Part shown: positions 10,925 to 21,900 of the stretch, one piece after another
How positions within the stretch are numbered: the stretch's first letter is position 1
How the letters are laid out: the number at the start of each line of letters is the position of its first letter
NCBI GenBank assembly: GCA_023213395.1
Contig: CM041465.1
Span: forward strand, 159,223,741 to 159,287,740
Length of the DNA stretch: 64,000 nt
Origin: Cycas panzhihuaensis
Taxonomy: Eukaryota; Cycadophyta
Direction: 5' to 3'
Program-made: the position numbers and the translations under genes
Notes under the pieces: model-generated
What the model was told of the DNA's origin: nothing
The model's input: the letters and a program-made list of their open reading frames with translations, nothing else
Databases searched by the model: none

Positions 10925-11640
10925 TTATTTATGAATAAGGCATCCCTCACACAACTTTTTATTGACATCAATAGGTGGTAAACAATTAACCATATCTAAC
11001 CTTTTCATAAGAGCCAAGATGTTGTAGTTAAGATGACCAAACTGTCTATACCACAAATCACTATCCATTATAGTTGACATTCTAAGGGCATAGGTATCTG
11101 AAGGAGTGACGATAAGCTTAAATAAATGATCTTTAGTTATTATACCTTTGGTAACAATAGCTTTATTTTTCCACTTATGTTTGATAACACATTCACCATT
11201 TTCAAAAATCACCTTGTAATCTTGTCCCATCATCTGTCCTACTGATAACAAGTTCTTCCTTAGGGTAGGGACATATACGACATCATCTAAGTATCTATAT
11301 TTACTAATATTAGTCAGCAAGGCTATGTTACCTTTCCTAACTGATTCATGGGAGGTATTGTCTTCAAATATGAGTAACCATTTTTTGTTTTTATCAAAGG
11401 TTTGAAATAAATGTTCTTTGTGGGTCATGTGGATTGAGCAACCTGAATCGATATACCAACTATCATCCTCTTCTTCCTTAGTAGAAAAACTAGATAGAAA
11501 TAACTTGTTATTAACCTTTGATTCCAATGAATTAGAAGCATGTCCTCTAGATGGTGGTCCATATTTTAAAAAATATTTATCTTCAGTGTGACCATTTCTA
11601 TAGCAATAAGTATAACACAATGGATCTCTTCTCCCATAAC
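10925..11640 (-). pseudogene. copia-2 zinc knuckle, protease and integrase N-terminus
   Basis: A 231-codon open segment (11620-10925), the longest reading frame in the window. The N-terminus is a nucleocapsid knuckle with two of its four ligands changed from Cys to Tyr (C-x-R-N-G-H-T-E-D-K-Y). Retropepsin follows, with catalytic D-S-G-C-S-I-H-M-T intact at about residues 58-66, F-x-D-N-T-S-H-E (the usual G-D position) and V-P-T-L-R-K-N-L-L-S-V-G-Q. Then comes the integrase zinc region: W-Y-R-Q-F-G-H-L-N and C-E-G-C-L. The frame ends near the start of the DDE core. Survival of such a long frame in a dead element is probably chance. Confidence 0.88.
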
Positions 11641-12626
11641 GTAGGCTTTGACTTCTTGGTTGAGAATGATCAATATTGAAAGATCTTCCCTTTTCCTCAT
11701 AACATTGAGGGGGGTTGTCCCTTGGTCTATTGTCATGATATGCCTAATTTTTTCTTGACAATTGAGAATTCCCTTGACAATTTATACAACAAGGATGGTT
11801 CTCAAATTTTCTCCTTTGATTGGTATTTCTTAGAGGATCTTTATGTTATTGGGGTCCTTCTTGCCTCTTTTGGTGAGGGGCTTGATATCATGGAGGGTCT
11901 CGTCTAGTTTCCTTTCTAGGATTTCCACCTTTTCTTCTTAGAGGAGATACTAAATCCTTTTGTCTTAAGGTTCCTACTTGGGAGTTAGATTGAATACAGG
12001 TCTTTGTAGCAAAGGCATGTTCTAAAGATTTGTACTTTGTTTCTCTTCTATAAACATGAGCATGGCAGAAAGTTATTCTACTTTGAGGGTACTTAGATCC
12101 TTTGATACACTCATACTAGTAGCTACCATTTCAAAACATCTTACAGCTCCTACACATCTAAGGATCCTTTCAACTACCCTTCATTCAGTTAGGGTATCTC
12201 CAAATAACCTCATTTGGTTTACAGTATCTTAGAATTTGGTCATAAATTCTATTACTGATTTATTTGGTATCATACGTAGATTTTCAAACTTACTCCTTAA
12301 GCTCTATAAATTAGAGGAGGCTACTCCTTCATATATTAACTGTAAAATGTCTTAAGCTTCTTTGGACTTAACTGATTTACTAACTCTTAGAAACACATGA
12401 TCTTCTAGTGCACAAAAGATAAGAGCTAAGGCTTCGTTATCTTTTTTGACATTTTCCTTGTAACTTTTTTTGCATCAGATGGATTTGATCCTAATTTGTT
12501 GTAGTCTATACTTATGATGTCTCATATATCGTTAGCTATTAGGATGGGTCTCGTCCTCCTACTCCAGTTTAGGAAATTATTTCTATCAAATTTTGGGATA
12601 ATCATGTTCCTAAAGCTAAACGTCAT
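11641..12626 (-). pseudogene. copia-2 gag
   Basis: Start chosen at the minus-strand ATG 12626-12624. It opens M-T-F-S-F-R-N-M-I-I-P-K-F-D with N-N-F-x-N-W-S (UBN2-type copia gag start). The body continues with many stops to the knuckle at about 11600. The stretch 11640-11900 is arginine/glycine-rich, as expected for nucleocapsid. The plus-strand frame seen at 11722-11907 is an antisense shadow. Confidence 0.75.
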
Positions 12627-15177
12627 CTTGAACTAAAGTTGTGTTGATTAAATGTGACAAATAAGATTTCAAAAATTGAATGTGAATATCAAAAAATATA
12701 TTTAAACTTAAATTTTGAAAAAAGGTTTAAATTTTAAAAATTTACTTCTAAATATAACTGAAGGTTTTTCTCAAAGTTTTAAATAAGTGAACTATGACCT
12801 ATTAAGGCTACTAGGCTCTAAGTTTAAGTTTCTCCTAGGGCAACCTTCGGTTGCTATCCTATCTAGTGGCACCTACCCACAGATGGTAAAATAGGGACCA
12901 AATATACCAATATGTGAGTGCAAGGCTCGATATTCCTTAGTATGTAGGCTACTAAGAAGGTATTAACACCCATTTGAGTTGTCAGTCTACCTACGCCAAA
13001 CTTATGCCTAGCGATAGATCTAGTGGTGAAGGTTCTCAAACCAAGGCACTCACCCTCTTCTGGTCTAGCCTTGGTCTCTAAACACCATAAAAGGAATAGG
13101 TTCTGCACCCCAGCCTTCCACTGAATACACCTAATAACTAATGGCTGTTCTCATCTAATATGAGTAGGACAATTAACGTGTGCGGTGTGGTAACTTCAAG
13201 GGTCCTAACTATTCCCCTTACAAGGTTGGAAAAAGAGGGTGGTTCAATTCAAGATTATCTTATTTAATATAAAAAATAAATTAATTAGCAGTGCAGTCTT
13301 GCTTAGGGTTTAAAAAAGATTCCCTTTATGTAATAAAGAAAAACTTGAATGAAAATAATAACCTCTAAGCAAGATGAAATAAACAATAAGCTCTTTGAAA
13401 GAAATATGTAAGTAAATACTTTTCCAAAAGAAAAAAATATAATTCCCTTTGAAAAATAAAAGATGCATTTAGAAAGTAAATCAACTAGATGTAACTTTTA
13501 TAAGTGCAAAAAGTAAGTGAACTTTTTCAACAATGATAAATAAAAAAATGCTTTCAATAAGCATATGCCTTTTGAATGACAAACTTTTAACGTATAATTT
13601 TAGATAAACTTTAAAATATAATGAATATATGAGAAAGTTTTAAATGTAACTAAGATCCTTTTAACTATGCAGAGCTGAAATAAGACTTTTGATGATGAAA
13701 ATTTAAAAGTTTCTTAAGCTATTGATTTTTCAAATGAATAAATAAAAACTTTCAATGCAAGGGATCCTTTTGTCTTAATGAGGATACATAATGCTGAAAA
13801 TCTAAAATATATAAGTATATTTTCACTTTAGAAAAATGAAGAAAAAACTTAAAAAAAAAAAGAATTGTATCCATTTTAAGTTACAAGACCACTTGGCTTA
13901 TCACTAGCTTTAGATATATATAATCAATTTCTACTAGAAATCAGCTTAAAAGAAGCTATATGAAAGTCAAATGAAAGCCTCAAACATGTATTATAAGTGA
14001 TCAATAAGAAATAGAATAAGAACTCCTTAAAAAAAGGTATAAAGGATAAGCTTGTTGGGGTATCTTAAATGCTCAAGTTGAGCATCTTCAAAGTTGTACT
14101 AAATAATGTCAAAATATGGTGAAAATTATACCAATTTAAAAATCAATGAAATATCGATTCAATGAAATTGACCGTTTTGAGAACAGATTCTTGCAAGTTA
14201 AAATTTTAATGTACAAAAGATGCAATCCCCCTTTTGGGGATTAACGAGAGCATAGGGCTCAAAAGATTATAAAAAAACTAATAAAAACTTTATAGAACAA
14301 TGTAAAAATAATAAAATATAGTATAAAAAACTACTTAATATACTTTTCAATTAATAAATTTAAGAAATAATGTATAACAATATGTAATAATGATAAATTG
14401 AAAGCTGTTATATACCTTAACTTTGATATCTTAGAGAACCTACAAAATAGACTCAAAATGAAGTATAAATAACTTAAAATTGTAGATATCTAAAAAATAT
14501 TTCACTAGAATTAGATGGTACTCAATTATGAGCTATGAAGCTCAAGATATTAAAGAATCTATAAAAAGTATCCTGCCAAGGTTAATAAAATATAGAGCAA
14601 AAATAAGGTCAACTTTGACATGCTCAAACCTACAAGATAATACGTCAAATCAAGCAAAAAATACCAAATCAAGAAAAAAACACCTTCAGGTAGTGGTTCT
14701 ATAAATCAAGATGCCAACGAATCTTAAGGTTTAGAAATCTGATTTCCGGTTGAGAAGATATAATTGAAAATGTAAGTAGTACTCTTTATGTAAATATGTT
14801 AAAAAATACTAAAGTGTCACTTTCACTGATCAAAATAATAATTAAAACAAATACTAAAAAATAAAATGAGTAGACAGTGATGAAGTTTGATAAAAGTAGA
14901 TTACTGCAGAGTAGATCTAGGTAAAATATAATCTCTCGGTGATAAAGTATAACTTGATAAAGAAGGGATTTTGTGAAAATAATTTAAAAAGACTTTGAAA
15001 ATAAATGATTGACTTTAAACTGATTGAAATCAGGTCAAATAAGCTCCAAATATGAAAAATAACCAGTCAAAATTATACCTCAAAAAATTTTAGACTCAGC
15101 GAGATAGGTTTCATAAAAAATAGATACTTCAGTCAAGAGATATGGCAAAAATTAGCCAAGTACCTTATGTTTTAATG

Positions 15178-15209
<32 letters not shown>

Positions 15210-15440
15210 GAAAGAAAAGAAAAAAAAAAAAAAAATATTATAAAGTTAGAAAACCCATTTCAAAATGGACTAAAGGTCACATTAACATGAAAGGACCAGG
15301 GGCTAAGGTTGAAGGGGAATAGTGCCCTTTTAAACCTGGAACTCAAATAATATTCAATATATATATATATTTAAAAAAAATTTATATAAAAAAATAATTA
15401 AAACAAAATAAAATTGCCACCACCGTGACTACGCAGATGA
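12627..15440 (-). other. copia-2 leader: GC-richer box plus leader module copy B
   Basis: No supported gene. 12790-13250 is distinctly less AT-rich than its surroundings and sits just upstream of gag. 13260-15440, read on the minus strand, aligns by eye over long stretches with the gag-only element leader (20740-22240). Shared strings include TTTTTCAGCATTAT near 13795 and 21930, TTTTGCCATA near 15150 and 20990, and ATTATTTTAAT/GATCA near 14830 and 21300. It is a conserved non-coding module of the family, not an unrelated insertion. 15178-15235 is a purine tract, mostly A. Confidence 0.7.
15178..15235. repeat. A-rich homopurine tract
   Basis: About 58 bases of A with scattered G, at the position in leader module B that corresponds to the G19 run in copy A. 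Confidence 0.9.
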
Positions 15441-15569
15441 CATAATAGGGTGAAACAAAATGAAATACAATCAAGAAAAAACTCAAAAGAGAGAAAAAAG
15501 AGATTGGTGCACTTAATAAGAAATATTTTTATATCTACTAAGAACACACAAAAAAGGTGTTACATGCAT

Positions 15570-16770
15570 TGCAGGAGTTATGCTTATTAAACTTGATGTA
15601 GTATTTGCCTCATCCTCTTCAGATGGTACTATTCATATATGGGAAATAACCTTTCCAAGCCAGACTAGAGGTGATCACATCATAATCATAGAGGTTAATA
15701 ACTCAGAAGTCATGCCCATAGGGTGGCAGCACCTAGAGTCCCACAACAACTCGTATGGTTAGATGCCAACCTTGTATGTTTGTGGACATCAATTATTAAC
15801 CTCCCACCAGGCTATAACCTCCTACAATGATCCCTACATCTCATTCATTCAAAGGAAATTTGAGACTAACATTTGGAGTTCAAAGTGTGTTACTGTCATC
15901 AGGTGAGACGAGCATGTTGTTGCCTCTGCCACATTTCCTTGTGACCCTTCTCGATGCTATAAATGAATAAAGAGTAGAGGGGTGCCCCATTCTAGAGTGG
16001 AGTGTGTTTGCTATTTGATTCTCAGGAAAATGTTTGTCTAGAGCTTCCATGAGGAGAGAAACAACATGACGTAGTCAAAGGATAGGATAGCGTCGATGTA
16101 TAACTATGAGATGACAGAAATGGATCTTACTCTTATAAAGGAGCTTGAAAGACTTGGCTGGGCAGAAGCATATTTGGATTCTAGATATGCAGGTGGATGA
16201 TAGCAGAAAAGAGCTCACTGTGCTCATTGCATCCTTTTGTAAGGACGAAATATGTAGTTCAAGTTACACACAATATTCCCTTCTTATATTGTATTACAAA
16301 TCATTGGGATAAAAGATATTTGGAGAAGGTCCTGAGTCGACTTCTGAAAAAGGTTCTAGAGAGGAAGGCATTGATCCAAGTGATTCTTCCTAAGGTAGGA
16401 GTGGAAAATGAAGATTTCCTCTTTTCTATGTAGCTCCAAGTAGGTGGGAAACCTGCTGGATCTACGATGATATAATGTGGGGATGGAACTGCAACAATTA
16501 CTCACTACTAGAATGGTGCTACATGACTTTATTAGTTTGATTTACCATGGGATATAGGAAAGTTCATAGATGCCTCTATTGTTCCTCCCTTAGAGGATGG
16601 GGATGAAGGTGCATGGGTGGTGCTTACAGAAAAGGCAGGTGTGTGGGTGATCCCTAAGAAGGCTATTGTACTTGGTGGCATTGAACCTCTTGAGCAAAGC
16701 TTGTCTCATAAAGGGAGCTCAAATGAAGGAGCTAGGCTTAAAGTTAATTTGTATGATGAAGACCTATGTC
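15570..16770 (+). pseudogene. NUP133: Captured host gene fragment resembling nucleoporin NUP133
   Basis: The plus strand encodes a broken protein like the N-terminal beta-propeller half of plant NUP133, a scaffold subunit of the nuclear pore. Best parts: 16199-16310 (K-E-L-T-V-L-I-A-S-F-C-K-D, S-S-S-Y-T-Q-Y-S-L-L), then after one frameshift 16320-16435 (I-Q-V-I-L-P-K-V-G-V-E-N-E-D-F-L-F-S-M) and 16440-16760 ([50 protein letters not shown]). The earlier 15570-16190 part is weaker. The identity comes from recalled family motifs and was not searched. No intron is evident, which suggests cDNA origin. It lies inside the copia-2 leader, opposite to element transcription. Confidence 0.72.
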
Positions 16771-16930
16771 CATGCTGATCACATCACTGGAACTAGCCTA
16801 ATTAAGAGCAAATTACTAAGGGGGAAATAAAAAGGTAGATGATAGGCAATGATAAGGAGTTGAGCAGCCACAAATAAAAAATAGATCCTTTAAATATATT
16901 GACAAAATATATCAAATAAATAACAAGTAT

Positions 16931-17041
16931 ACACACACATACACACACACACACATACACACACACATACATATATATGTATATATGTACATATATACAT
17001 ATATATATGTATATATATCTATATATATATGTATATATATC

Positions 17042-17073
<32 letters not shown>

Positions 17074-17170
17074 CATATATATACATATATATATGTATAT
17101 ATATACATATATATATGTATATATATGTATATATATATATGTATATATATGTATGTATGTATGTATGTAT
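16931..17170. repeat. Microsatellite (AC)n then (ATATGT)n/(TA)n, (GTAT)n
   Basis: ACAC repeats at 16931-16968 pass into about 190 bp of TATATATG/TATATACA units and end in five GTAT units at about 17149-17168. It produces spurious Tyr/Ile-rich frames on both strands. It separates the NUP133-like fragment from the coding-like piece at 17171-17340. Confidence 0.95.
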
Positions 17171-17340
17171 TTTGAAAAAAATGAAGAAGCTAGTAAAGTC
17201 ACTATGACAGATTTATAGAAGATGGACTTTAGAGGACGAGATCTTCATTCACAATGGTCGAAACTCTGAACTGTCTTCTCTAATAGATAGATGAGCTTAC
17301 CAGGATTTTAATAAGCAGTCATATGCAACTATTTCACTAG
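17171..17340 (+). pseudogene. Short coding-like fragment of unknown origin
   Basis: One plus-strand frame has two stops and otherwise reads R-R-W-T-L-E-D-E-I-F-I-H-N-G-R-N, then E-L-S-S-L-I-D-R, then A-Y-Q-D-F-N-K-Q. It looks like real protein rather than noise. I do not recognise it. It could be a further part of the captured host sequence or an element-specific segment, and it ends about 50 bp before the copia-2 PBS. Confidence 0.35.
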
Positions 17341-17388
17341 ATGTATAAGAAGTTAGATCAACATAAACAATTATCAAGCACCTCTTAA

Positions 17389-17400
17389 GCTCTGATACCA
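17389..17400 (-). promoter_or_regulatory. copia-2 primer binding site
   Basis: Minus strand TGGTATCAGAGC, an exact match to the initiator-Met tRNA complement used by plant copia elements, 2 bp inside the 5' LTR. Confidence 0.95.
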
Positions 17401-17402
17401 AA

Positions 17403-17749
17403 TGATGGATTCAGAGGAGCAGAGCAGGATGTTAGATCGAATGCATTTTGAGAAAACAAGTGATTTCTGAATATTGGCAGTGTTAAAAGACACCAAGGAG
17501 GTATTCCCACCCTTTAAATAGAGTTTTGGGGAGGCAGAAAGCGCCATCACCTAACCTACATGTTAGTTGACATATAATTCAAAATATATTAAGAAAATAA
17601 TAATAATAAATGAATACGTGTACCTTAATAAAGTAACGTCGGCTCTTGGTGGCTATTGGGACGCTTTAGTTGCCCTAGGGAGCTTCAAAGGTGGCTTTGA
17701 GGGGCCCTAGGTGCACAAGTATTTAATAGCATTGGGGTTAGTCCCAATA
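17403..17749 (-). mobile_element. copia-2 5' LTR
   Basis: 347 bp, partner of 8068-8393. It carries an AT-rich insert at about 17565-17625 that replaces one copy of the 30-bp repeat of the 3' LTR. The terminal CA is TA here (C to T on the minus strand: TATTGGGACT for TGTTGGGACT). Confidence 0.92.
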
Positions 17750-18496
17750 TAGACTACACATTTGCGCAAAAATGAGGAATATAAATCGATTAAATCTAAT
17801 CAAGAGAGTCTCTAATCTCTTTAAAGATCAATCATAATATATCATACATTGCTTGTAGAGGATCCAGAGAAGAACATAAAAAAAAAAATCGAGTTTTTAA
17901 CTTTTGGAAGGCATGGGGGGTGCATAGAGTTGATGAGGTTGTATGGTTCAAAGAGGAGATAGAAAAGCCTAAGAACCATCCCAATCAAACACTAGGAGGA
18001 CCACACCCAACTTCAGTGAGTTATAGAGGAAACATATAAAAAAAATATTACTTTTTAGTTTAGTGAACAGGGGTTTCAGTAGTCAGAGAGAGAGGGCTTA
18101 TTTTTGGCAGTAATTTCTTGAGGTAGAGGAAACAATTTTTGAAATCATTTATTTTAGTGTGGAGAGGACTCATAAAGCTTTTAAACAAGTAGTCACTCAA
18201 GATAGTTTTGATCATTGTGAAGAGCACACTAGCTTGCAGAAGTCTAAGTATGCGTAGAAACCTTAAAAAATCAGTGAAAAAATAATTAAAACATATAAAA
18301 TATTAAATGAAACATCAATATAAATACTCCAAAAGGATGTTAGGTTGAGTATGTATGCTGTTACTGCACAAATTTAAAAAAAATTGAATGTATTTAATTA
18401 TACAAGAAAAAAATATATATATACTAATAATATTTTAAACATTTTAATGTAATGTAAATAAAACTATTGAAAAAATAATATAAATATAATTAAATA
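17750..18496 (-). other. Leader module copy A, right part, with a coding-like patch
   Basis: Continuation of 6853-8067 beyond copia-2. 17750-17830 (GACTACACA...ATCAAGAGAG) resembles 15430-15500 of the copia-2 leader. 18120-18260 holds one plus-strand frame open for about 45 codons (E-V-E-E-T-I-F-E-I-I-Y-F-S-V-E-R) that I do not recognise. The rest is AT-rich with no gene seen. Confidence 0.45.
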
Positions 18497-18684
18497 TGTT
18501 GGAGTTAATCATCATCACTCCACTCCCACCTTCTAATCAGGATTGTACATCTCATCAACCTCATTTTACACATGTGGGTGCTCAACATGTGTAGGTAAGT
18601 TAATGTTAATTTGAGTTAAGTTAGCATTATTTTATTATTAATTTGAATTTCAGGGGTTGAGGAGTTTTCCTCCTCCCCCAAAAT

Positions 18685-18692
18685 TATAAATA
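18685..18692 (+). promoter_or_regulatory. TATA box of the LTR promoter
   Basis: TATAAATA, conserved in both LTRs and followed at normal distance by the GGGGTGTGCAACCCTGG region where transcription probably starts. Confidence 0.7.
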
Positions 18693-18711
18693 TTGAGGGG
18701 TGTGCAACCCT

Positions 18712-18727
18712 GGTGTCTTTAGACACC
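18712..18727 (+). other. Perfect 7-bp hairpin at the probable transcript 5' end
   Basis: GGTGTCT-TT-AGACACC. The 3' LTR copy (about 23226-23241) carries one change (AGATACC). Its position 20-35 bp after TATA puts it at the very start of the RNA. Confidence 0.6.
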
Positions 18728-18902
18728 GCCCTCATTTGGGAAATTTGTAATGCTCACTTCTCACAATGGCTTGAATACAACACTTTCATAATTTATGCTA
18801 CATTGCAACATTGATGTATTGAAGATTTATATTGATGTATTAATCTATTGAAGTTTATTTTATATTCTGCCATATTCTCCTACAATTATTTTTTCCTTCA
18901 TT

Positions 18903-18914
18903 TGGTATTAGAGC
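18903..18914 (+). promoter_or_regulatory. Primer binding site of the gag-only element
   Basis: TGGTATTAGAGC, one mismatch from TGGTATCAGAGC, two bases after the LTR. A second PBS-like TGGTATCAGAG lies at 18947-18957, preceded by TTCTAACAT. Confidence 0.85.
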
Positions 18915-21900
18915 ATTTGGGCCTACAATATATTTTTTCTAACATTTGGTATCAGAGTAGACGATTGTTGATCTATGAAGTTTTTTGTGAAGAAGAAAAG
19001 AGATCTACTAACATTTGAGGCATATTTACTCACAAGAAATATACTAGTTATGTTCATTTTCTACAAGTTTTTTCAGTATGTTTCATATATTTTTCATCAA
19101 GATTTACTTATTATTCAGTTATATTTGAAAAATAACAAAGATATTTCAGATTTTTCAAAGATTTGTACAGATTTGCGAAGGATTTTAGCCACTAGCTACA
19201 TTTTATCAAAGATTTGTGAAGGTTTTTAGCAACAAGCTACATATTATTCAAGTTTTCTTCATATTTGTGATATATTTTCTCAGATCTACATTTTTTTATT
19301 AAATATTTGGCATTTTTCAAGCAGATTTCTGTCTATTTATCCTATATTTTTGTAGATCCGCGTAGGATTGCAGCTGTATACAATATTTACTCAAGTTTTT
19401 TCTTATATTTGAGCTATATTTCTTCAAGATCTGCCTTATATTTTTTACATCTACTATACTTACGTCAAATTTGCAATATTTAGCTTAAGATCTGCTTATT
19501 TTATTAAGTTTTTCAGCATTTTCTGCTACATTTAGTTTAGATATGTTTATTTTAGCAATTATTTAACCATTTTCTAGTATATTGTTTCAGATCTATAACA
19601 TTTAGTTCAGATCTACTATATTTCATTTCAGATCTGTAATTTTCATCATATATTTGACTATATTTTCAAGTATTTTTTTAGATCTGTAGGTTTTTGGTGT
19701 ATATTCAGCTTAAAAAGCTTCTTGGAGAAGTTATATTACAACTCTTATTATCTATTTCATCATTTTCTTTAGATTTTGGGTAGCCACAATGCATCTACAA
19801 AACATTGGTTTGATTATTCATATTTAAATCTTAAACTTTATATACTATAAAGTTATTTTATTTCTTATTTTCATGTTTTCCATTTTTGGGCGACTTTATC
19901 CCCTTAGTTTGGCAAACTTATGCAACTGATATGCCAGTTAAAACCCTAGTAAGTGACCACTCATTGTGATCCTTGCTGAACTAGCAATATAGTGAAAGAG
20001 ATGGTTTACATTTTCGCTAATCAGATAGCAAGATATATCACCCAGATCAACTGCTACTCTTTTTTGGCCTCAACTTGGTCTGTAAGCTCGTTCTCAGTGC
20101 ACAAATAACAAATCATTGTGAAATTTTACCAGTGCCTGGCCATCTAAGATACCCTACAATCTGTAAAATTTTATCTCATTTAGTGGCCTGTACAAGGAGA
20201 TCCATCCTCCAAAGTGACTAAAACCCTAGTTTACTAGGTTTTTTCATCATTTTCTCACTATTTTTTAATTTTTTTTTTATGAAATCTATATCTTCATGCT
20301 TGGGCGCCTCTCTATAAGTCTATCTTAGCTCAGATCTAAGATCGATCAACATTATTTTACCTCCATTATTCACCATTTTCTATCTACGGCTGCCATTCTC
20401 GTTTTTCCTTTATGTAATATATATATATTTTTAATCATTTTGACCCCGATCAGTCTAGGGGATCTGCTACTCCTCTACCTACGTTGAGTATAGATCTAGT
20501 TGATGTTTTTTTTCCCCTCTGTCTATGCTCAAATCACCCTGCACAGGTTGCCATTCGCTGCTCTAATTCATTTGTTCTTAATCATTACATTTCACCTTTT
20601 TGATAGTTTCTAGCTTGATACAAGTTCATATTCACTGCCCTCTCTTCATTGCATCCTGCTTTGAGTGTAGATTGATCGAATTGATCGATCTGTGGTGTCT
20701 AAATCACCTCTTTTACCCTCTACTGAACACACAGGTTGCCGTTCAAATTCGGTGTCTATTTTTTTTTTTTTTAATTTTATAAAGTTTTTTGATTTGATCA
20801 AATTGAATTGAATAACATTTTAAATCCGTTAGTAAGGTCTAAGCCCTCTTAGACCTTTAACCCCTAGCTTTATTAAGCCAACACATGACCGTTAGCTATC
20901 ACTTAAAGGGGCTAATGACTTTTTATAATCTTTTTTTTCTTTTTATTTTTTTAGTTTTTTATCCTACATAAGGTTATTGGCAAATTTTTGCCATAACTTC
21001 TGACTGAATCATCAGTTTCTGATGAAACTAGTTTCATTGGGTTAGAAATTTTCCATAAACTAATTTTGACTGGTCATATGACCAATTTGGTACTGATTTG
21101 ACCCTGTTTCAATCAATTTAAAGTTAATTACTCCTTTTTTGAGCATTTTTTAAACTTTTTTACAAAATCACTTTTTAAACTGATTATATTTTATTACCGG
21201 GTAACTATTTTCTGCCCGGATTTATTCTACAGTGATCTACGTTCAACATACCTTATTACCGATATTTTATTTTATTTTTTAGAATTCATTTTGATTATTA
21301 TTTTAATCACCGAACGTGGCATTTTAGTGGTTGTTAACACTTTTTAAACCTTTTTTACATAAAGGTACTAGTTGCCATTTTCACTATAACGTTTTTGTTT
21401 GACATCTAAATTTAGTTCCTTTAGCTTTGTTGGGAAGATGACTCAGCTCTCTTCGATCTGGCATAATTTTTTATAGATTTTAACATATTTTTACTAATTT
21501 TTAAATCGATCAAAGTTGAGGTACTTAATTACCTTAAACCTGCCATTTTTACACATTTTTTATATATATTTCTCAAAAATTTTCAATTGAAAGTATATTG
21601 AGCCATCTTATGAATGATATTTGATCATCTTATAGTATTTTATTAGCATTATTAGAATATTTTGAGCCTCTGCTCCTATTATGCCTAAAAAAGATGCCTG
21701 TACATTTAGATCATTTAAATCTTGACTTATAGGAACTTGTTTTTAAAACAGACAGTTCCATTGGATACATATTTTATTAATCTTCATATTGGTGAAGTTT
21801 TATATTCTTTTGACATCGTTTAGTATATTTTTGAAGCAGCCAAACTTGAGGTTGTCCTCAAACCCTTCTTTTAAAAAAAAAGTTTCTTCATACTCCTTAT

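Larger units (their letters stand above)
8068..17749 (-). mobile_element. copia-2: complete, decayed Ty1/copia element (9.7 kb)
   Basis: Two LTRs (8068-8393 and 17403-17749) share extended sequence from TGATGGATT(T/C)AGAGGAGCAGAG to GGGGTTAGTCCCAA. The PBS at 17389-17400 and PPT at 8394-8404 sit at the correct inner edges for a minus-strand element. The flanks TAGTC (8063-8067) and TAGAC (17750-17754) match at 4 of 5 bases, so both ends are authentic. Internal order is a 4.76-kb leader, gag, protease, integrase, RT, RNase H. The leader is unusually long and contains a homologous leader module plus a host-gene fragment. Confidence 0.93.
18497..18900 (+). mobile_element. 5' LTR of the gag-only element
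   Basis: 404 bp, TG...CA termini, with TATAAATA at 18685-18692 (partner copy 23199-23206) and a hairpin at 18712-18727 just downstream. Confidence 0.92.

Noticed and set aside
11722-11907. Plus-strand 61-codon ORF
   Set aside because: Antisense shadow of the copia-2 gag/nucleocapsid region.
12740-15440. Unrelated transposon nested in copia-2
   Set aside because: No terminal repeats or target duplication, and the same module occurs between PBS and gag in the gag-only element, so it is part of the leader.
15580-15762. WD40 protein (Elongator ELP2-like) from the string SSSDGTIHIWEITFPS
   Set aside because: Downstream blocks fit a NUP133 propeller better and lie in the same stretch. A single WD-like line is too little for a separate gene.
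16802-17218. Several overlapping Tyr/Ile-rich ORFs on both strands
   Set aside because: They are translations of the TATATG/ACAC microsatellite and have no protein features.
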